DNA of 64,000 bases from Puteibacter caeruleilacunae. GTDB lineage: Bacteria; Bacteroidota; Bacteroidia; Bacteroidales; Prolixibacteraceae. Numbering within the stretch: position 1 is the stretch's first letter; every line of letters starts with the position of its first letter. Made by a program: the position numbers and the translations under genes. Under the pieces are notes generated by a model, which worked only from the letters and a program-made list of their open reading frames with translations, was not told where the DNA came from and did not search any database. Location of the stretch: contig SJCO01000001.1 of assembly GCA_005217565.1 (NCBI GenBank), forward strand, positions 499,893 to 563,892, given 5' to 3'. This document shows, one piece after another, positions 45,936 through 55,147 of the stretch.

Positions 45936-46211
45936 ATGTTACGTTCAGAAACACGAGAGGAAAGATTGTCAGCATTACCAAACATCGGAAATGTACTTGA
46001 GAAGGAGCTAATTCAGGTTGGTATACGCACAAAAGCAGAATTGAAAGCTTGTGGAAGTGAAAATGCTTTTATTCGTATTAGAACGATCGACGAGAATGCA
46101 TGCTTTAATAAACTTTGTGCATTGGAAGGAGCCATTCAAGGGATGCGCTGGACAAAACTCAGTCCTGAGATTAAGTATAGTTTAAAAGCTTTTTACAACT
46201 CATTGAAATAG
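45936..46211 (+). CDS. TfoX C-terminal-domain protein
   Basis: 91 aa from ATG 45936; ATG 45900 would add 12 residues, and the earliest frame start overlaps a terminator. The sequence LSALPNIGNVLEKELIQVGIRTKAELKACGS is the helix-hairpin-helix-like motif of TfoX C-terminal domains, followed by the ALEGAIQGMRWTKL segment. In proteobacteria TfoX regulates competence; stand-alone C-terminal domains like this one are of unknown role, perhaps nucleic-acid binding. It lies alone between the DUF2807 gene and a small membrane protein gene. Confidence 0.8.
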   Translation: MLRSETREERLSALPNIGNVLEKELIQVGIRTKAELKACGSENAFIRIRTIDENACFNKLCALEGAIQGMRWTKLSPEIKYSLKAFYNSLK

Positions 46212-46263
46212 TGTGAAATGAGGTAATTCAAAAAAAACGAAAAACTAATAATCTTACAGAACT

Positions 46264-46875
46264 ATGAAAAAGTTTATTTTCCCTACATTCTTTCTTTTTT
46301 TCGGACTAGGTTCGATATTATTGATTCTGGAGCGCCGATTAGCGGATTACATTAGTGATTTTCAAGCAGGATTTCTTGTAGGTTTAGGAATTGTATTTGT
46401 TGTCTTTGGAACACTGTATTTAGGATGGTGTGTAGTGAAGAAGAAAAATCCAGTTACATTTTCTAATCGTTTTAATTTACTTTTTTACGTCTTTGCTATC
46501 GTGTTATTTATATCGTCATGTTCTGATGAAAATCAATTGGATGGAAAATGGGACGATAATATTCACCTATCATCAAAAAGCGAAGAGTTTACAGCAAAGT
46601 CCGATTCAGTAATTATTACAACCAAAGGCGATTGGTGGTGGGTATGCAGTATCACCGTTGATGGTAAAGACTATTACAAGTTTGAAGGTGTTGATGTAAC
46701 AAAAGAGCAATATACCATAAAAGAGGATTGTTTTGTCGTTGAACGTCGTGATAAGAATACCCTATTTATAAAGCTTGATGATAATCCAACTAAAAACGAC
46801 CGTAAGGTAAATGTTTGTCTTGAAGCAGGGGATTACTTTGACCACATCTTTGTGTCGCAAAAGGGGAAGGAGTAG
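46264..46875 (+). CDS. Membrane protein with internal lipobox-like segment and BACON-like tail
   Basis: 203 aa. Two membrane helices (residues about 4-21 and 36-57) are followed by a third hydrophobic stretch (71-85) that reads like a lipoprotein signal ending in a lipobox (FISSC, Cys86). Residues 87-203 are strand-rich, with VIITTKGDWWWV, which resembles the BACON carbohydrate- or mucin-binding domain. The layout suggests either a three-helix anchored external domain or a fusion of a small membrane gene with a lipoprotein gene. No frameshift is visible. Function unknown. Confidence 0.6.
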   Translation: MKKFIFPTFFLFFGLGSILLILERRLADYISDFQAGFLVGLGIVFVVFGTLYLGWCVVKKKNPVTFSNRFNLLFYVFAIVLFISSCSDENQLDGKWDDNIHLSSKSEEFTAKSDSVIITTKGDWWWVCSITVDGKDYYKFEGVDVTKEQYTIKEDCFVVERRDKNTLFIKLDDNPTKNDRKVNVCLEAGDYFDHIFVSQKGKE

Positions 46876-46947
46876 TTGGTTTATTCTGCTCGCTTTGCCC
46901 TATTTTACTATCTTGCGGTGCACAAAAGGTAGCTAAATTGAAATACG

Positions 46948-47523
46948 ATGGAGCGATTTATCGAAAGTATAAGAAAAATCCACAATGTATCAGACAGAGA
47001 GGTAGCTCGATTATTGGGGAATATGACAGAGAGGTCATATGCGAAAGGAGATATTTTACTACGTGAAAAATCGGTAAACGAACATGTCTTTTTTTTGATT
47101 GAGGGATTTGCACGTGCATATGTGAATCAGGATGATAAAACCTGGACCTCTTGGTTTGTTGAACCATTTCATAGTATCATGTATTCTCTAAATACCAATA
47201 TGAATGATCTTTCAATGGTTAATGTTGAATTCCTTGAAGACAGTAAAGTGATAGCCATTAGGAAAAACACATTTGAATGGTTGTTGGAAGAATCAATTGA
47301 GTTGTCGTGTTGGGCAAGAAAATACCTAAACAGCATCCTTGAAGAAGTTAACCTTTATTTCTCGGGTGAGTATTTTACATCAACCGAGAAACAATACGAA
47401 AGGTTATTGGAGAGGTCGCCACAGGTGATGCAGAAAGCTTCACTCAAGCAGATAGCCAGTTATTTGGGGGTTACTCCTGAATCATTAAGTCGGATTAGGG
47501 CGAACATTGCCAGAAGAAAGTGA
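46948..47523 (+). CDS. Crp/Fnr-family transcriptional regulator
   Basis: 191 aa. The N-terminal cyclic-nucleotide-binding fold (about 10-115; KGDILLREKSVNEHVFFLIEGFARAYV) is followed by a long dimer helix and a C-terminal HTH (SLKQIASYLGVTPESLSRIR). No Cys cluster for oxygen sensing is present, so it is not a classical Fnr. The Arg of the cAMP-binding loop is not conserved, so the ligand is unknown. Its last 39 bp overlap the 3' end of the convergent MATE gene. Such regulator-transporter pairs suggest control of the pump. Confidence 0.88.
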   Translation: MERFIESIRKIHNVSDREVARLLGNMTERSYAKGDILLREKSVNEHVFFLIEGFARAYVNQDDKTWTSWFVEPFHSIMYSLNTNMNDLSMVNVEFLEDSKVIAIRKNTFEWLLEESIELSCWARKYLNSILEEVNLYFSGEYFTSTEKQYERLLERSPQVMQKASLKQIASYLGVTPESLSRIRANIARRK

Positions 47524-48873
47524 TGGAATCCGGTGGTGTTTGTATAAGAAGAAGCCCAGAATGATTATTGATGTTGTGATCTCTGCTAATGGAGCAGAAA
47601 GCCAGATTCCATTGATTCCAATTACTTCAGGTAAAATTGAGAATGAGAGTAGGAGTACTAAGTAGCCTCTCAAGAAGACATATAGGTTTGCCTCTCTCGA
47701 CTGCTCAATACTTTGGTAGTAACCAATGAAAGCAATATTGAATGCAAAAAATACAAATCCAAGAGCAAACAATGGTATTCCTTCAGAAGCTAGTTGATTG
47801 GCATAAGCCGACTTGTCGAGGAATAAGGATACCAATTGCTTACTAAATAGAACCATTACAAGAGTGATAATTATGCCGAAACCTAATGCAGTTCCAAGTA
47901 GTAACTTAAATGCTTTATTGGTCCTAGTCGAATTGGCCAGACCATAATTATAGCTAATGATTGGTTGGGCAGATTGAGCGATAGCATTGTTCAGCATAAA
48001 TGCTACAGGATAAAGAAAACATGCCACGCTAAAAGCAGCAACTCCATCTTCACCTACATATCTTATGAATACATAGTTTCCAATGAACATCAGTACAGCA
48101 AATGCAACCTCATTAAGCAAACCAGAGAATCCCAGTCGGCACATATTTAAGATGTTGCGTAAGAAACTAGAAAAACCATTCTTTGAAAGTGAAATGGAAT
48201 GAAGTTTTATGGTTTGAGAAAAGAAGAGTAGGTAAATAATCACCATTAATCCTCCTACACTCAGACTGATTGCTGTAGCAAAAGCTGCACCCTTAATTCC
48301 CCATTGCAAAGGAAACACAAAAAGATAGTCGAGCACTACATTCAAAAATGAAGGTATTAATCCCGAGAGCATTGCATATATAGGGGAGCCATCTAATCGG
48401 ATGATAAACAATCCAATACTTTGTACCATATACAGCAGCAACCCAGGAGTTAGAAAATAGATGTACTCCATGACTAGTGGTTTTAGGATAGGAGTTGCAC
48501 CAAACAGGTTGGCAACTTGAGGACAGAATATCATAATGATAGTACACAATGTCAACATCAGTATAATAGAGGCAATCAAAGCCTGAGTGATGTTAATGTT
48601 GGCGATTTTATTTTGCTGTCGCGATAGATGAATTGATGCAACAACGGAAGATCCAACACCAAACATCAATCCAATGCCTGTTGTAATTAAGAATAGAGGA
48701 GCGGCAATGTTTACTGCAGCTAAACCATTGCTACCAGTACCACGACCGATGAATACACCATCGGCAACAGTAACCAATATTGAAGATACCATTCCTAATA
48801 GCGTCGGAATTAATATCTTAATAAAGAGTTGCGAGATGTTTGGAGAGTTATAGTCTATTCTTGTGCTTTTCAT
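47485..48873 (-). CDS. MATE-family efflux transporter
   Basis: 462 aa from ATG 48873, giving the N-terminus MKSTRIDYNSPNISQLFIKI; a frame start 13 codons earlier is possible. Twelve membrane helices in two repeats, with the family motif LLGMVSSILVTVADGVFIGRGTG and a matching second-half segment GFSGLLNEVAFAVLMFIGN. Probably a cation-coupled drug/metabolite exporter of the DinF/MepA branch, distinct from the NorM-like gene at 9.2 kb. The 3' end overlaps the Crp/Fnr gene by 39 bp, so the two transcripts are mutually antisense there. Confidence 0.9.
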   Translation of the reverse strand: MKSTRIDYNSPNISQLFIKILIPTLLGMVSSILVTVADGVFIGRGTGSNGLAAVNIAAPLFLITTGIGLMFGVGSSVVASIHLSRQQNKIANINITQALIASIILMLTLCTIIMIFCPQVANLFGATPILKPLVMEYIYFLTPGLLLYMVQSIGLFIIRLDGSPIYAMLSGLIPSFLNVVLDYLFVFPLQWGIKGAAFATAISLSVGGLMVIIYLLFFSQTIKLHSISLSKNGFSSFLRNILNMCRLGFSGLLNEVAFAVLMFIGNYVFIRYVGEDGVAAFSVACFLYPVAFMLNNAIAQSAQPIISYNYGLANSTRTNKAFKLLLGTALGFGIIITLVMVLFSKQLVSLFLDKSAYANQLASEGIPLFALGFVFFAFNIAFIGYYQSIEQSREANLYVFLRGYLVLLLSFSILPEVIGINGIWLSAPLAEITTSIIILGFFLYKHHRIPSLSSGNVRPNPT

Positions 48874-49053
48874 GCCTAAATCTAATTTGTTTTGGAGGGC
48901 AAATTTACCCAAGGTATATAATTGACGAAATTGATGTTTGTTAAGAAATTTCCTAAAAACAATTGCTAGAAGGACAACAAATTACAGAAACTTGCGTACT
49001 TAATTATGTGTGAGTAATAAGAGTACTGTAATTTACGTTAAACGAACATCAAC

Positions 49054-49473
49054 ATGAAAGCCTTGAAAATCTTTAATAATTTTGACAGTACAAGTCTAAA
49101 CTGGTCAATCAATTTTTGTTTTATTATTGTGTGTTTTTTAACGCTCACTTTTACTTCATGTGAGCATGTGTATAACTATACCTATCTGATAGAAAATGAA
49201 TCTGATTCGGAGGTGATAATTGTATTTTCCAATGCCCGGATGGATTCTACTTTTACTGTTGGAATAGGAGAGAAGGTGGCATTGTATAGTACACACCATG
49301 GAGAAGAAAGTTCTGGCGGGCCATTTAAGAAAGATGTTACGGTTGACATCGATGTGATTATGGTGCGTTCTAATAGTGGACTGATCTCGAGTAAAGATTA
49401 TCTTGATAATGCCGCTTGGTCTTTTCAGAATGGGGTGTACACAGCGGTCATCGAGACTTCAGATTTTAAGTAG
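49054..49473 (+). CDS. Small lipoprotein, unknown function
   Basis: 139 aa. The signal region is long (charged residues 1-17, hydrophobic 18-34) and ends in the lipobox TFTSC at Cys36. The mature part is about 100 residues, predicted to be a beta-sandwich (YNYTYLIENESDSEVIIVFS), with no recognised motif. It stands alone; a 980-bp gene-free region follows. Confidence 0.6.
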   Translation: MKALKIFNNFDSTSLNWSINFCFIIVCFLTLTFTSCEHVYNYTYLIENESDSEVIIVFSNARMDSTFTVGIGEKVALYSTHHGEESSGGPFKKDVTVDIDVIMVRSNSGLISSKDYLDNAAWSFQNGVYTAVIETSDFK

Positions 49474-50453
49474 ATTTTGTTAGGCCTAAGATCATAAGAA
49501 ATCGAAGAGCTATACGAGGTGTTTATCAAGGTTGGAGTTGTTTTTATGGAGGATATAATTTCGTATAAAAATCAATCGATTTAAGGTGTTGTAAGTTTAT
49601 TGCGAGTATGTTTTACTGTAATACTATTTTGGGTGGAAAGAAACATGCTTAAAATGCAAACTGAACGGTGTATGTGTATGTAGAAGTGATCAGAGGAACG
49701 TGAAATTACCTTGTATTTGTTATGATCTTTTGTTTTGCTATCTCTGGATTGCAATTTTACTCAGTCTCCTTACTTAGCCCCTACTAATCCCTCTCAAAGC
49801 CCCTTATTTTCGCATGTTGAGAAGGCTTTGGTAAGGCTTTGACAAGAATTAGAGAAGAGTCAGACAAGGCTCGAACTAAGCTCGTGTTTTTTTAAATGTA
49901 GGGTTTTTGACTGAGTATAAAACCTGGCAGATTTGTGACTTGTTATGAGAATAAAGGTAACGTTTTTCGATTTAAATTTTGCGATTAAAGAAAGAACTTC
50001 TGAAATGGAGTATTTAGCAACTTTGTATCCCGGATTTTCGCAATTAAGATATCACCAACTGGATTAACAAACTAAGAACTTCTGAATTAGATGGTGCATA
50101 GTTAGGCCTTATACCCTCCTTGCCCCTTCCTCATACCAACAAGCGAAATGCCTAGGGAAACCTATGGATTTTGTAGGAGATCCCTAGAGGTTTGTAGAGA
50201 ACTGGTCGATAATAGGTATTGAGGTTGGGTGAAAGATGAGATTATCTAACCTCAATCAGCGTTGGTTAAAATTATTTGTCTAAGAATCTACTCCATTGGT
50301 GTATTATATAGAAAAGTCATAATTGAGCTAGACCATCAACGCAACCTTAATCAATTTTCTGTATCATTGTATCGTATGTGAAAATTAGATTATTAACTAA
50401 ACCAAGCTATTCCACCAAATGAGGGGATGGCACGGGATGTAAACTCTTGAAAA
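49474..50453. other. 980-bp gene-free region with short repeats
   Basis: No credible gene on either strand; all frames are short. It contains an imperfect long inverted repeat (49755-49766 with 49909-49922), AAGGCTTTG twice at 11-bp spacing (49822, 49833) and a 13-bp direct repeat AAGAACTTCTGAA (49992 and 50074). It may be decayed mobile DNA or a regulatory region of the M60 gene. Confidence 0.45.
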
Positions 50454-51800
50454 ATGAAAAAAGGATTGTGGTATTTGTTGATGGTATTTGGAGTGTTTGT
50501 GGGATGTAGTGAAGATAATCCGGAAGAGGAAGTAATCATTGATCCGGTTGTAACCATTGATAAAGCATTGTTGGTTGATTCGGTTCAGGTTTTTAATGAG
50601 ATTCCTTCAGGTAATGCCGAGGCCAGTCGACTTGGCTTGAGGTTTTTCTTTTCTGATTTCGAACCTACAGGTGTATATGTAAAACCTAACACTACACTAA
50701 AACTGGAAGTTGAGAAATTAGCAGGAAATAGTTATCCTCAGTTGTTGGTAGGTTCTTATTCCAGAGGTTCAGAATGGAATAGGCAACCGATATCATACGA
50801 TCTGCATCAAGGTTCGAATGCCGTAAGTGTAGGAAGTGAGGGAGGAATGGTTTATGTTCGCTACATTAATGATGGAGAACCTTCAGGAAAGGTGAGAATT
50901 AAGTTTGTTGATGGATGGTTGCATTCGCCTTTATACAAGCTTAATGATACTTCAAATGCCAACTGGAAGAAGATGTTGGCAACATTTGATTTGACTCCTA
51001 CGGCTACATTAGTTGGAGATAAATCGTTTGTTGTGGTTTCTAGAGATAAAGCTATCGACTATCAGGATAAAGATCAGAATTCACTATTGGAAGCCATTGA
51101 TCAAATTATTCAAGTAGAGAATGATTTAAGTGGAATGGATGGATCGAAAGATATTCATAAGCCCATGTCGCATAAACTAATGTTGGTAGAATATCTGGGC
51201 AATGATTATTACATGTTTGCTTATTGGTACAGAACGGCCTACCGAAAGAAAGATGCCGTGCAGTTCATTCTAGATCCTGCAAAATTGCGACAAGATGGTT
51301 GGGGACCATGGCATGAGGTAGGGCATATGCATCAGATGAACTCATGGACCTGGAGTGGAGTGGTTGAGTCGACCGTTAATTTGTATAGTCTGGCTGTAGA
51401 GAAGAGTTTTGGGATATCTCCTTCGCGTTATAAGAGAGATAATCGTTGGGCACATGTTGCAACCTATTTAGCTCAGTCTGATGATGTGAGAGACTTTAAT
51501 GCAAGTGAGACTGATATATGGGTGCGATTGGGGATGTTCTATCAATTGCAATTAGGTTTTGGTGATACGTTTTATCCTGAACTACATAAATATTTAAGGG
51601 AACAGAATCCTACAATTAATGGAGATGAGGATCGTATGGCTGCTTTTATGCTTGCTGCATGTGAGGTGTCGAAAAAGGATCTTACCTCGTTCTTTCAGAA
51701 ATGGGGCATGAAGTTCGACTCATCTGAGCAGGTATACTGGCAAATTGCCGAGCTTGGTTATGATGCTCCAGAAAGTGACTTGACTTTGCTAACAGATTAA
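50454..51800 (+). CDS. M60-family (enhancin-like) metallopeptidase lipoprotein
   Basis: 448 aa. Lipoprotein signal with lipobox VFVGC (Cys18). A beta-sandwich N-terminal region (about 50-160) precedes the gluzincin domain, whose zinc site is His287-Glu288-Val-Gly-His291 with the third ligand Glu305, fitting the M60 pattern HExxH-X(8-28)-E. M60 enzymes such as those of Bacteroides and Akkermansia cleave mucin-type O-glycoproteins, usually after recognising a glycan. Anchored at the cell surface or in the periplasm, it would liberate glycopeptides whose sugars may feed the downstream transport genes. It has its own terminator (51862-51899). Confidence 0.9.
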   Translation: MKKGLWYLLMVFGVFVGCSEDNPEEEVIIDPVVTIDKALLVDSVQVFNEIPSGNAEASRLGLRFFFSDFEPTGVYVKPNTTLKLEVEKLAGNSYPQLLVGSYSRGSEWNRQPISYDLHQGSNAVSVGSEGGMVYVRYINDGEPSGKVRIKFVDGWLHSPLYKLNDTSNANWKKMLATFDLTPTATLVGDKSFVVVSRDKAIDYQDKDQNSLLEAIDQIIQVENDLSGMDGSKDIHKPMSHKLMLVEYLGNDYYMFAYWYRTAYRKKDAVQFILDPAKLRQDGWGPWHEVGHMHQMNSWTWSGVVESTVNLYSLAVEKSFGISPSRYKRDNRWAHVATYLAQSDDVRDFNASETDIWVRLGMFYQLQLGFGDTFYPELHKYLREQNPTINGDEDRMAAFMLAACEVSKKDLTSFFQKWGMKFDSSEQVYWQIAELGYDAPESDLTLLTD

Positions 51801-51861
51801 GGGGGAATGTTCTTTGATAGTTGTTTTGAAATAAAATTTTAAAATATTTTTTTTAGTATCG

Positions 51862-51899
51862 AAACGCAGTGGCTGTAGGTAGTTCACTGCGTTTTTTGT
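51862..51899 (+). terminator. Terminator after the M60 gene
   Basis: AACGCAGTG / CACTGCGTT stem followed by a T-run. Confidence 0.8.
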
Positions 51900-51931
51900 T
51901 TGGATAGATAATAACAGAAATAATAAACCGT

Positions 51932-51962
51932 TTTGTAGTTAATAAAAAAATTAATAAACTTG
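51932..51962 (+). promoter_or_regulatory. Promoter of the first ROK-symporter operon
   Basis: TTTG (51932-51935), 19-bp spacer and TAAACTTG (51955-51962, one mismatch to TAnnTTTG), 38 bp before the ROK start. The -7 part lies inside the 12-mer AATAAACTTGTA, which also precedes the second ROK gene at 60239. Confidence 0.55.
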
Positions 51963-51999
51963 TATTATGAAAATAAAATATTGACAAAAGTCTGATTTA

Positions 52000-53211
52000 A
52001 TGGATATTTTCAAGATACAGATAGAAGGGATCAATAAAGAAAGCAAGCAGTTAGTACAAAAACGTAAGATAATAGCATTGCTAAATAAGGCAGAAACAGC
52101 TTTGCCAATTCCTGTTATTTGTCGTGGGGTGAGGATAAGTGTTCCTACTGGAACGAAGTTGCTAAATGAGCTTATTGAAGACCAAATTATTGTTGAGGCG
52201 GGGAAGATAGAAACTGATAATGGTCGGCGCCCTGTTGTGTATAAAGTAAATCCACAGTGTGGTTATATTGTTGGTGTTGAAATATTATTAAAGAGAATAT
52301 CGGTTTCTATTTTTAATATAGAGATGAAAGAGATATTTGAGGCTAAGGATAAAGAGTTTGTTTTGGAAAATACTCAAGATTGTCTAGCTCAAGTGTTGAC
52401 CTTCATTGAACAATGTATAGTTTCTTCAGAGCTTGAAACCAATAAGTTTTTGGGAGTTGGAATTGGGATTACCGGTAGAGTAAATGCCATGACAGGAGAA
52501 TCCTATAATTACTTTAATTTTCTTGAAAATGGTTTAACTAGTTTTATCTCACAGCGACTTAACTTACCTGTATTTATAGATAATGATACACATGTTTTAG
52601 GAATATCAGAACTCTTTTTTGGTAAAGCGAAAGATGCTAGGAATGCATTGGTTGTAAACTTAAGTCGAGGTTTAGGACTGGCAATAATAATGAATGGAGA
52701 GTTGATTTCCGGGGATAGAGGTTTTGCTGGAGAATTTGGACATATGCAGTTTGGCGATTCTACTAAGTTGTGTATTTGCGGAAAGCGGGGATGTTTAGGG
52801 ATGGAGGTTTCTGGCTTTGCATTGGAAGAGAGGTTTAAGGAGAGTGTTGAAAATGGAGAAAGTAGTTTGTTACTTCAAAAAAATAGTACTGATAGAATTC
52901 GATATGATTCAATCCTGCAGGCTGCATGGCAAGGAGATGCTTTATCAATATCCTTATTGCATGAGATAGGAATTAAATTGGGCAAAGCACTGGGGAATAT
53001 CGTGAATTTACTAAATCCGGGTTTGATTATTCTTGGAGGGAAATTTGCGATAGCGAGTGATATTCTTACAGATTCAATAAAATCGGGAATGACTCACACT
53101 GCATTGTCTCAACCTTTACGATCATGTAGTATTATGTTTTCAGAAACGGGAGCTGATCCTGGATTGAAAGGTGCAGGGGCGCAAGTGTTATATCATTATG
53201 GATTAATATAA
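52000..53211 (+). CDS. ROK-family transcriptional regulator (first copy)
   Basis: 403 aa. An N-terminal winged HTH (residues about 15-75; IPVICRGVRISVPTGTKLLNELIED) is fused to a ROK sugar-binding domain. ROK hallmarks are present: FIDNDTHVLG, GEFGHMQFGD with the zinc-ligand His, and LCICGKRGCLGME with three zinc Cys. Such NagC/Mlc-like proteins repress sugar-uptake genes until their sugar or sugar phosphate binds. It directly precedes an SSS symporter and so probably controls this operon and itself. It is a close paralogue of the protein encoded at 60287, most divergent in residues 1-35 and most similar in the ROK core. Confidence 0.92.
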   Translation: MDIFKIQIEGINKESKQLVQKRKIIALLNKAETALPIPVICRGVRISVPTGTKLLNELIEDQIIVEAGKIETDNGRRPVVYKVNPQCGYIVGVEILLKRISVSIFNIEMKEIFEAKDKEFVLENTQDCLAQVLTFIEQCIVSSELETNKFLGVGIGITGRVNAMTGESYNYFNFLENGLTSFISQRLNLPVFIDNDTHVLGISELFFGKAKDARNALVVNLSRGLGLAIIMNGELISGDRGFAGEFGHMQFGDSTKLCICGKRGCLGMEVSGFALEERFKESVENGESSLLLQKNSTDRIRYDSILQAAWQGDALSISLLHEIGIKLGKALGNIVNLLNPGLIILGGKFAIASDILTDSIKSGMTHTALSQPLRSCSIMFSETGADPGLKGAGAQVLYHYGLI

Positions 53212-53300
53212 AAAGGAAATCAAAAACTATCTAAAGTTACTAATGCTCAGATAGGGGATAGAATAACAAGAGAAAGCTAATTAAATAAAAAAGAAAGAAG

Positions 53301-55136
53301 ATGGAGTTGTCGTGGATTGATATTGGAATAATCGGAGCCTATTTGGTGCTCACATTAATGCTTGGTTTTTGGTTGTCAAAGAGAGCTTCTAAAAACTTAG
53401 AGGCATACTTCCTGGGGGGAAACAAGATAAAATGGTATTTCCTTGGATTGTCAAATGCTTCGGGAATGTTCGATATCTCTGGGACTATGTGGACAGTTAC
53501 CATCGCTTTTGTATATGGACTTAAAAGTGTATGGATTCCATGGTTGTGGCCAGTGTGGAACCAAATATTTGTGATGGTATTTTTAGCGATTTGGATGAGG
53601 CGCTCGAATGTTATGACCGGTGCCCAATGGATTACTTTCCGATTTGGGGATGGTCGTGGAGGACGGTTATCTCATATAATTGTTGTAGTGTTTGCTGTAA
53701 TTAGCGTTATCGGATTTATCGCTTATTTCTTCGAGGGTATTGGAAAGTTTGCAACAACATTCTTCGTGTGGGATTTGTCTGCGCAATTCTTAGGAATAAA
53801 TATTTCTTCTGAGCAGTCGTATGCTTTAATAATCATAGGGATAACAACACTGTATACTTTAAAGGGAGGTATGTTTAGTGTTGTTAGTACAGAAGTACTG
53901 CAATTTCTGATAATGACAGTCGCGAGTATTTCAATTGCTGTTGTGGCTTACAACATGGTTACTGCAGAGCAAATTGCAGCTGCTGTGCCTGAAAAATGGG
54001 ATCAATTGTTTTTCTCATGGGAGCTTGATTTGGATTGGTCTACGTTATTCCCTGAATTAAATGATAAAATCGCCACTGATGGTTTTGGATTATTTGGGTG
54101 CTTAGTAATGATGATGATATTTAAAGGAATCTTTGCAAGTTTGGCAGGGCCAGTTCCTAGTTACGATATGCAACGAATTCTTTCTACTCGTACACCTGGA
54201 GAGGCGGCTAAAATGAGTGGATTGACTCCTTTGGTTTTATATATTCCCAGGTACTTAATGATTGCAGGATTTACCGTTATGGCGTTGGTCTACCTAAAGC
54301 CAGAACTCATGGGGATGGGGGCTGATATTGATTTCGAGATGGTATTACCATTAGCAATCAAAAGGTTTGTCCCTGTTGGCTTACAAGGACTACTTCTAGC
54401 TGGATTGTTAGCTGCTTTTATGGGGACTTTTGCTGCATTTATTAATGCTGCACCGGCTTACCTGGTAAATGATTTGTATAAGAAATATATAAATCCGAAA
54501 GCATCAGATAAGCGATTGGTACATTATAGCTATTTGTCAAGTTTTCTTTTGGTGATAATAGGTGTCTCTTTTGGATTATTCGCAACCTCATTGAACCGTT
54601 TAACGCTATGGTTAACATCATCACTTTATGGAGGATATGCTGCAGCAAATGTACTGAAGTGGATCTGGTGGCGCTTTAATGGTATGGGATATTTCTGGGG
54701 AATGCTTGGTGGATTGTTAGGATCTGTAATTGCTCCTGCGCTAGTGCGTATTTGGTTTCCAGAGGCTATTGATATTTACATATTTCCATTGATTTTGCTG
54801 CTTTCGTTTGGTGCTTCATGGATTGGAACATTGCTTACTAAACCAGATGATACGGAAACGCTGAAGAAGTTCTATAAGCAAACAAAACCATGGGGATTCT
54901 GGAAGCCAATTAAGGATGAGGTTTTGAAGGAAGATCCTTCGTTTAAGGTGAATAATGATTTGTTGCGCGATTCATTTAATATCATTATTGGTATTATATG
55001 GCAGATGACGATGATTGTGTTACCATTTTACATTATGCTGCGTGATAAAGAAGCAGCAGCAATTACAATGGTTGTTTTGGCGGCTACTACAATTCTGCTA
55101 AAGAAGTATTGGTATAATCATATTAAAAAAATATAA
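53301..55136 (+). CDS. SSS-family sodium/solute symporter (first copy)
   Basis: 611 aa with about 14 membrane helices. The start (MELSWIDIGIIGAYL) gives a correct first helix. The LeuT-fold SSS features include KNLEAYFLGGNKIKWYFLGL, the conserved SNASGMFDISGT substrate/Na+ region in helix 1, and TEVLQF. It imports a solute with sodium; from the neighbours I infer a sugar or sialic-acid-type substrate. A long cytoplasmic tail follows helix 12, with FYKQTKPWGFWKPI typical of this subgroup. It is nearly identical to the protein at 61544 over most of its length. The gap to the downstream DUF4434 gene is 11 bp. Confidence 0.94.
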   Translation: MELSWIDIGIIGAYLVLTLMLGFWLSKRASKNLEAYFLGGNKIKWYFLGLSNASGMFDISGTMWTVTIAFVYGLKSVWIPWLWPVWNQIFVMVFLAIWMRRSNVMTGAQWITFRFGDGRGGRLSHIIVVVFAVISVIGFIAYFFEGIGKFATTFFVWDLSAQFLGINISSEQSYALIIIGITTLYTLKGGMFSVVSTEVLQFLIMTVASISIAVVAYNMVTAEQIAAAVPEKWDQLFFSWELDLDWSTLFPELNDKIATDGFGLFGCLVMMMIFKGIFASLAGPVPSYDMQRILSTRTPGEAAKMSGLTPLVLYIPRYLMIAGFTVMALVYLKPELMGMGADIDFEMVLPLAIKRFVPVGLQGLLLAGLLAAFMGTFAAFINAAPAYLVNDLYKKYINPKASDKRLVHYSYLSSFLLVIIGVSFGLFATSLNRLTLWLTSSLYGGYAAANVLKWIWWRFNGMGYFWGMLGGLLGSVIAPALVRIWFPEAIDIYIFPLILLLSFGASWIGTLLTKPDDTETLKKFYKQTKPWGFWKPIKDEVLKEDPSFKVNNDLLRDSFNIIIGIIWQMTMIVLPFYIMLRDKEAAAITMVVLAATTILLKKYWYNHIKKI

Positions 55137-55147
55137 AACTGATTATC

